From assembly GCA_964244065.1 (NCBI GenBank), contig CAXTHH010000007.1:1-64000 (forward strand): DNA of 64,000 bases, in the 5' to 3' direction. This stretch comes from JASLDZ01 sp964244065. GTDB taxonomy: Bacteria > Pseudomonadota > Alphaproteobacteria > Caulobacterales > Caulobacteraceae. Positions 60,580 through 64,000 of this stretch are shown here, piece after piece. The translations under genes and the position numbers were made by a program. Each line of letters starts with the position of its first letter. Position 1 is the first letter of the stretch. The notes under the pieces were generated by a model, which worked only from the letters and a program-made list of their open reading frames with translations, was not told where the DNA came from and did not search any database.

Positions 60580-62451
60580 TTGGCGCTGCTGGGCTGGCTC
60601 GTCGGCGTGTTCCTATGGCGGTCGGTGACGGTGGACCTGCCGCGCGTGCCGCCCGCCGCCGAGCTGTGGTCGCTGAACCGGCCGCCCGGCGTCACCTTCC
60701 TGGACCGGGACGGGCGCGTGATCGCCATCCGCGGCCCCCGCCACGGCGCCCCCGTGCGGCTGGACGAGCTGCCGCCCTACCTGCCCCGCGCTTTCCTGGG
60801 GGCGGAGGACCGGCGGTTCTGGAGCCACTCCGGCGTCGATCTGAGGGGCGTCGCCCGCGCCCTGCGCCGCGACGTGCAGGAGGGCCGGGCCGCCGAGGGC
60901 GGCTCCACCCTCACCCAGCAGCTGGCGCGCACCCTGTTCCTCGGCCCGGAGCAGACGCTGCGCCGCAAGGCGCAGGAGGCGCTGCTGGCGCTGGAGCTGG
61001 AGCGGCGGCTGGGCAAGCGCGGCGTGCTGGAGCTCTACCTCGACCGCACCTACCTCGGCGCGGGCGCCTACGGGGTGGAGGCGGCGGCGCACGCCTACTT
61101 CGGCCGCTCCGCCCGCGAGCTGGACCTGCCGCAGAGCGCGCTCCTGGCGGCCCTGCCCAAGGCGCCGTCGAGGCTGGACCCCACCAACGACCTCGCCGCC
61201 GCGCGGGCCCGCGCCGCCCGGGTGCTCGCCGCCATGCGCCGGGAGGGCTGGATCTCGCCGGAAGCCGAGCGGCGGGCGGTCGATCATCCCGCCCCGCTCA
61301 CGCCGCCCGAGCGGGGCGAGGGCCCGTTCGGCTACGTGCTCGACCTGGCCGCCGTCGAGGCGCGGACCCGCGCGCCTGACAGCCCCGACCTCGTGGTGCG
61401 CCTCACAATCGACCGCCGGCTGCAGACGCTCGCCGTCGACGCGGTGCGGAGCGCGGTGGCCGACGCCCGGAGCCGGGGCGGCACGCAGGCGGCGCTGGCA
61501 GCCCTCGGCGCGGACGGGGCGGTGCTGGCGCTCCAGGGCGGGCTGGACGCGCGGGAGAGCCCCTTCGACCGCGCGACCCAGGCGCTCCGCCAACCCGGCA
61601 GCGCGTTCAAGCCCTTCGTCTACGCCGCCGCCCTGGCCGAGGGCGCCCGCCCGGAGGACGTGCGCCAGGACGCCCCCGTGGACGTCCGCGGCTGGCGGCC
61701 CAAGAACTTCGGCGGCGGCTATTCGGGCGCGGTGACCCTAGCGGACGCGCTGGCGCGCTCGATCAACACGGTGGCCGTGCGCCTGAGCCAGGAGGTCGGG
61801 CCCGAGCGGGTGGCCCGCACCGCCCGATCCTTCGGCCTCTCCACCATCCCGCCCCGCCCCGCCCCGCCGGTGGCGCTGGGCGCGTACGAAGTGCGCCTCC
61901 TCGACCTCGTGGGCGCTTACGGGGTGCTGCAGGCCGGCGGCGTCAGGCATGCCCCGTTCCTGGTGGAGAGCGTGGCCGACGCGCGCGGCCGCACCCTCTG
62001 GCGCCACGCCCCCGACCCCGTCCGCGTGCTCGCCGCCGACAAGGCCGCGCAGCTCACCGCCATGCTGGAGGGCGTGATCGCCCGCGGCACGGGGCGCGAA
62101 GCCGCCCTCGGCCGGCCCGCCGCCGGCAAGACCGGCACCACGCAGAATCACCGCGACGCCTGGTTCGTGGGCTATACGCCCGACCTCGTGGCCGGCGTGT
62201 GGCTCGGCGACGACCGGGGCCGGTCCATGGCCGGCGTCACGGGCGGCGACGCTCCAGCTCGCGCCTGGGCCCGCTTCATGCGCGCCGCCCTGGCCGACCG
62301 CCCGCCCCGCCCCTTCGCCGGGCCTGCCGGTGCTGAGGAGAACGCCCGCGCCCGCTTCTACGAGGGCCTCGCCGCCGAGCTCGACCGCGCGTCTGGCGCA
62401 CCTGACCCGAGTTTGCCGGACGCAGGCTCCGGCCTTAAGGTTCCGCAATGA
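60580..62451 (+). CDS. Class A penicillin-binding protein (PBP1A/PbpC-like), start unclear
   Basis: A bifunctional peptidoglycan synthase of at least 623 residues. After a membrane anchor (LLGWLVGVFLW) comes the glycosyltransferase domain (GAEDRRFWSHSGVDLRG, catalytic Glu76; EGGSTLTQQLARTLFL) and the transpeptidase domain with Ser341 in QPGSAFKPF, the SxN motif in ARSINTVAV and KTG at 517 in AGKTGTT. The TTG at 60580 is the only standard start found, but the frame is open upstream to 60439 and reads like real sequence (PIRADLAHHADARRRRASAI). Either a non-standard start or a sequence error hides the true start. Confidence 0.88.
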   Translation: MALLGWLVGVFLWRSVTVDLPRVPPAAELWSLNRPPGVTFLDRDGRVIAIRGPRHGAPVRLDELPPYLPRAFLGAEDRRFWSHSGVDLRGVARALRRDVQEGRAAEGGSTLTQQLARTLFLGPEQTLRRKAQEALLALELERRLGKRGVLELYLDRTYLGAGAYGVEAAAHAYFGRSARELDLPQSALLAALPKAPSRLDPTNDLAAARARAARVLAAMRREGWISPEAERRAVDHPAPLTPPERGEGPFGYVLDLAAVEARTRAPDSPDLVVRLTIDRRLQTLAVDAVRSAVADARSRGGTQAALAALGADGAVLALQGGLDARESPFDRATQALRQPGSAFKPFVYAAALAEGARPEDVRQDAPVDVRGWRPKNFGGGYSGAVTLADALARSINTVAVRLSQEVGPERVARTARSFGLSTIPPRPAPPVALGAYEVRLLDLVGAYGVLQAGGVRHAPFLVESVADARGRTLWRHAPDPVRVLAADKAAQLTAMLEGVIARGTGREAALGRPAAGKTGTTQNHRDAWFVGYTPDLVAGVWLGDDRGRSMAGVTGGDAPARAWARFMRAALADRPPRPFAGPAGAEENARARFYEGLAAELDRASGAPDPSLPDAGSGLKVPQ

Positions 62452-62663
62452 GCGAAGGACGAGACGGCGGCGGGGTCATGCGGTCGGACGATGCGCCTGT
62501 GACCTGGGCCGAGTTCCGCAAAGGCGCCGAGCGATTGCTGGATTTCGCCTACAGCATCGACCGCTACGGAATGGAGCGAAGCGAGGACAACTACGCCAAG
62601 GTGCTTGAGACCAGCCGCGCCGTGAACGCCTTCTTCGGCCCCATCGTCGAGGCCGAGGACTGA
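62448..62663 (+). CDS. Unrecognised small protein
   Basis: A 71-residue protein, mainly one helical region (TWAEFRKGAERLLDFAYSID; NYAKVLETSRAVNAFFGPIV). It starts at an ATG overlapping the PBP stop by four bases, and its stop overlaps the start of the next gene (TGATG), so the three genes are translationally coupled. Function unknown. Confidence 0.65.
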   Translation: MSEGRDGGGVMRSDDAPVTWAEFRKGAERLLDFAYSIDRYGMERSEDNYAKVLETSRAVNAFFGPIVEAED

Positions 62664-63022
62664 TGGGCGACGTCGTGGACATCCGAGGACTCGCGCCGCC
62701 TTCTCGCGCGCCGACCTTGCATGGGGGCGGTGGCGACGGCACATCTGGAGGCATGGAGACCCGTGTGGCCGTGCTGGAAGCCAACGTCCGCCACATCAGA
62801 GACGATGTGGCGGAGTTGCGGGCCGACATGCGCGGCGTGAAGTCCGACATCGGGCAGCTCAGGACGAGTTATGGAGAGCTCAGGACCGACCTCGCGGTGT
62901 TGAGGGCGACGGCGGCCACCAGGGGTTTCGTCGTCGCCGTCGTGGTGGGCACGGGCGCGGTGCTGGGCGCCATTACGACGTTCGCGCCGTTCATCCAGCG
63001 CCTGCTCGGCCTCGCGCGCTGA
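62663..63022 (+). CDS. Coiled-coil protein with C-terminal membrane helix
   Basis: A 119-residue protein. Residues 31-83 form a coiled coil (RVAVLEANVRHIRDDVAELR; QLRTSYGELRTDLAVLR), and a hydrophobic helix follows (GFVVAVVVGTGAVLGAITTF). This layout resembles XhlA-like phage proteins and DUF1640-type membrane coiled coils, but no family is certain. Coupled to the upstream gene by a one-base TGATG overlap. Confidence 0.65.
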   Translation: MGDVVDIRGLAPPSRAPTLHGGGGDGTSGGMETRVAVLEANVRHIRDDVAELRADMRGVKSDIGQLRTSYGELRTDLAVLRATAATRGFVVAVVVGTGAVLGAITTFAPFIQRLLGLAR

Positions 63023-63058
63023 TCTCCCCGCCCGGGCCGGACGGCTCTACATAGGCCG

Positions 63059-64000
63059 ATGGCCCGAGCCCCCGCCCAGACCGCCCGACCGCCGATCGTC
63101 GCCCTCAAGGAGGTGCGGCTGCGTGACGGCCCCGTGATGCTGTTCGACGGCGTGGACCTGGCGCTGGAGCCGCGCGTGCGCGCCACGCTGGTGGGCCGCA
63201 ACGGGGCGGGCAAGTCCACGCTGATGCGCCTGATCGCCGGGCGTATCGAGCCGGACGGGGGCGAGCGCTTCGTCCAGCCCGGCCTGGCCTTCGTCCACGT
63301 GGAGCAGGAGCCGGCCATGGTGGGCGACACCGTGCTGGAGCACGCCACCGCCGGCGGCGCGCCGGACTGGCGCGCCGAGGCGGAGTTGACCGCCTTCGGG
63401 CTCGACCCGGCCAAGTCCACGGTCGGCCTCTCGGGCGGCGAGACACGGCGGGCGGCGCTGGCCCGCGCCTTCGCGGAGGAGCCCGACCTGCTGCTGCTGG
63501 ACGAGCCCACCAACCACCTGGACATCGCCGCCATCGAGACGCTGGAGGCGCGGCTCGCCGCGTCCAAGTCCGCCGCCCTGATCGTCAGCCACGACCGCGC
63601 CTTCCTGGCCCGCATCACCGGCCGCTGCTTCTGGCTGGAGCACCGCCGCGTGCGCACCCTGGACGCCGGCTTCGGCGAGTTCGACGCCTGGGCCGAGCGC
63701 GTCGAGGCCGAGGAGCAGGAGGCCATGCGGCGGCTGGAGAAGACCATCGCCCGCGAGCAGGCCACCTTCTACAGCTCCATCACCGCCCGCCGGACGCGCA
63801 ACGAGGGCCGCGCCGCCCGCCTGTCCGCCCTGCGCGACCAGCACGCCGCGGCCATGAAGGACGTGCGCCGCACCGCCGACCTGCAGGTGGAGACGGGCTC
63901 CACCTCCGGCCGGCTGGTGGCCGAGCTGAAGGGCGTGTCCAAGGCCTGGGGCGACAAGACGGTGGTCGAGCGGCTCTCCACCCGCGTGATGCGCGGCGAC
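63059..64000 (+). CDS. ABC-F family ATPase (Uup-like), 3' end outside the window
   Basis: The first 314 residues of an ABC-F protein, which act on ribosomes or nucleic acid rather than in transport. The first ATPase module has Walker A GRNGAGKST, signature GLSGGETRRAALARAF and Walker B LLLLDEPTNHLD. The inter-domain linker (EEQEAMRRLEKTIAREQATF) and the start of the second module (LVAELKGVSKAWGDKTVVER) are visible before the window ends. The start ATG is at 63059. Confidence 0.92.
   Translation, partial: MARAPAQTARPPIVALKEVRLRDGPVMLFDGVDLALEPRVRATLVGRNGAGKSTLMRLIAGRIEPDGGERFVQPGLAFVHVEQEPAMVGDTVLEHATAGGAPDWRAEAELTAFGLDPAKSTVGLSGGETRRAALARAFAEEPDLLLLDEPTNHLDIAAIETLEARLAASKSAALIVSHDRAFLARITGRCFWLEHRRVRTLDAGFGEFDAWAERVEAEEQEAMRRLEKTIAREQATFYSSITARRTRNEGRAARLSALRDQHAAAMKDVRRTADLQVETGSTSGRLVAELKGVSKAWGDKTVVERLSTRVMRGD

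Noticed and set aside
60440..60628. GTG-started frame upstream of and overlapping the PBP
   Set aside because: The translation is Arg/Pro/Trp-rich and unlike any protein; it overlaps the better PBP frame, which carries the basic tail and membrane entry.

Overview
The window is very GC-rich and almost wall-to-wall coding. It most likely comes from a member of the Caulobacteraceae (Alphaproteobacteria; Caulobacter/Phenylobacterium/Brevundimonas relatives). The evidence is a short DnaA-domain-IV protein like Caulobacter HdaB followed by a DUF6456 gene, a DivJ-type histidine kinase, DUF2336, DUF1491 and PAS_5 proteins, a cluster of GANTC (CcrM-type) sites beside a CtrA-like half-consensus, and a complete alphaproteobacterial gene transfer agent (GTA) structural cluster. 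The genus is an inference; no rRNA or tRNA gene was seen. No stretch without a gene exceeds 300 bases.

Layout. 1-11 kb: a MoxR ATPase cut by the window edge, a palindromic repeat, a GMC oxidoreductase, DUF2336 and PAS_5 proteins, HdaB-like/DUF6456, SufE, and two divergently transcribed histidine kinases, one resembling DivJ. 11-24 kb: a MazF-type toxin with an unfamiliar partner, release factor 3 (prfC), an alanine/proline-rich secreted protein, an NMT1/THI5-like ABC importer (three overlapping genes), ispG, a methyltransferase, an isolated NYN-domain protein with its own promoter, and prfA. 24-31.6 kb: carotenoid oxygenase, an S9 peptidase, a DUF3606 protein and a large helicase-less type IIG/ISP-like restriction-modification enzyme with a base-composition mosaic in its recognition half.

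31.6-45.8 kb, almost all on the minus strand: a PepSY/response-regulator/kinase set, a conserved unknown gene and cytochrome c maturation genes ccmI-ccmE-ccmF-ccmH (no ccmG between ccmF and ccmH), followed downstream by a DegP/HtrA protease and a second two-component pair. In that pair a DUF559 nuclease-like gene and a palindromic repeat sit between regulator and kinase. A DUF1902/HicA pair and a DnaJ-family co-chaperone lie next to the GTA.

45.8-59.8 kb, minus strand: the GTA cluster in canonical order from a gp1-like gene through large terminase, portal, small membrane protein, prohead protease, major capsid, adaptors, tail tube, tape measure, hub proteins and NlpC/P60 peptidase to the gp15 tail-tip protein. 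Most genes overlap by 1-4 bases, which suggests one translationally coupled transcript. A HicB-HicA toxin-antitoxin pair is inserted between terminase and portal, and two palindromic repeats lie in other internal gaps. After the GTA come a UPF0260/YkgJ-like cysteine-cluster gene, a class A penicillin-binding protein with an unclear start, two small unknown genes and an ABC-F ATPase that runs off the end.

The points most worth following are the toxin-antitoxin module inside the GTA operon, the three dispersed copies of a ~140-bp imperfect palindrome, the mosaic restriction enzyme, and the GANTC/CtrA-like control region at 4.6-5.5 kb.
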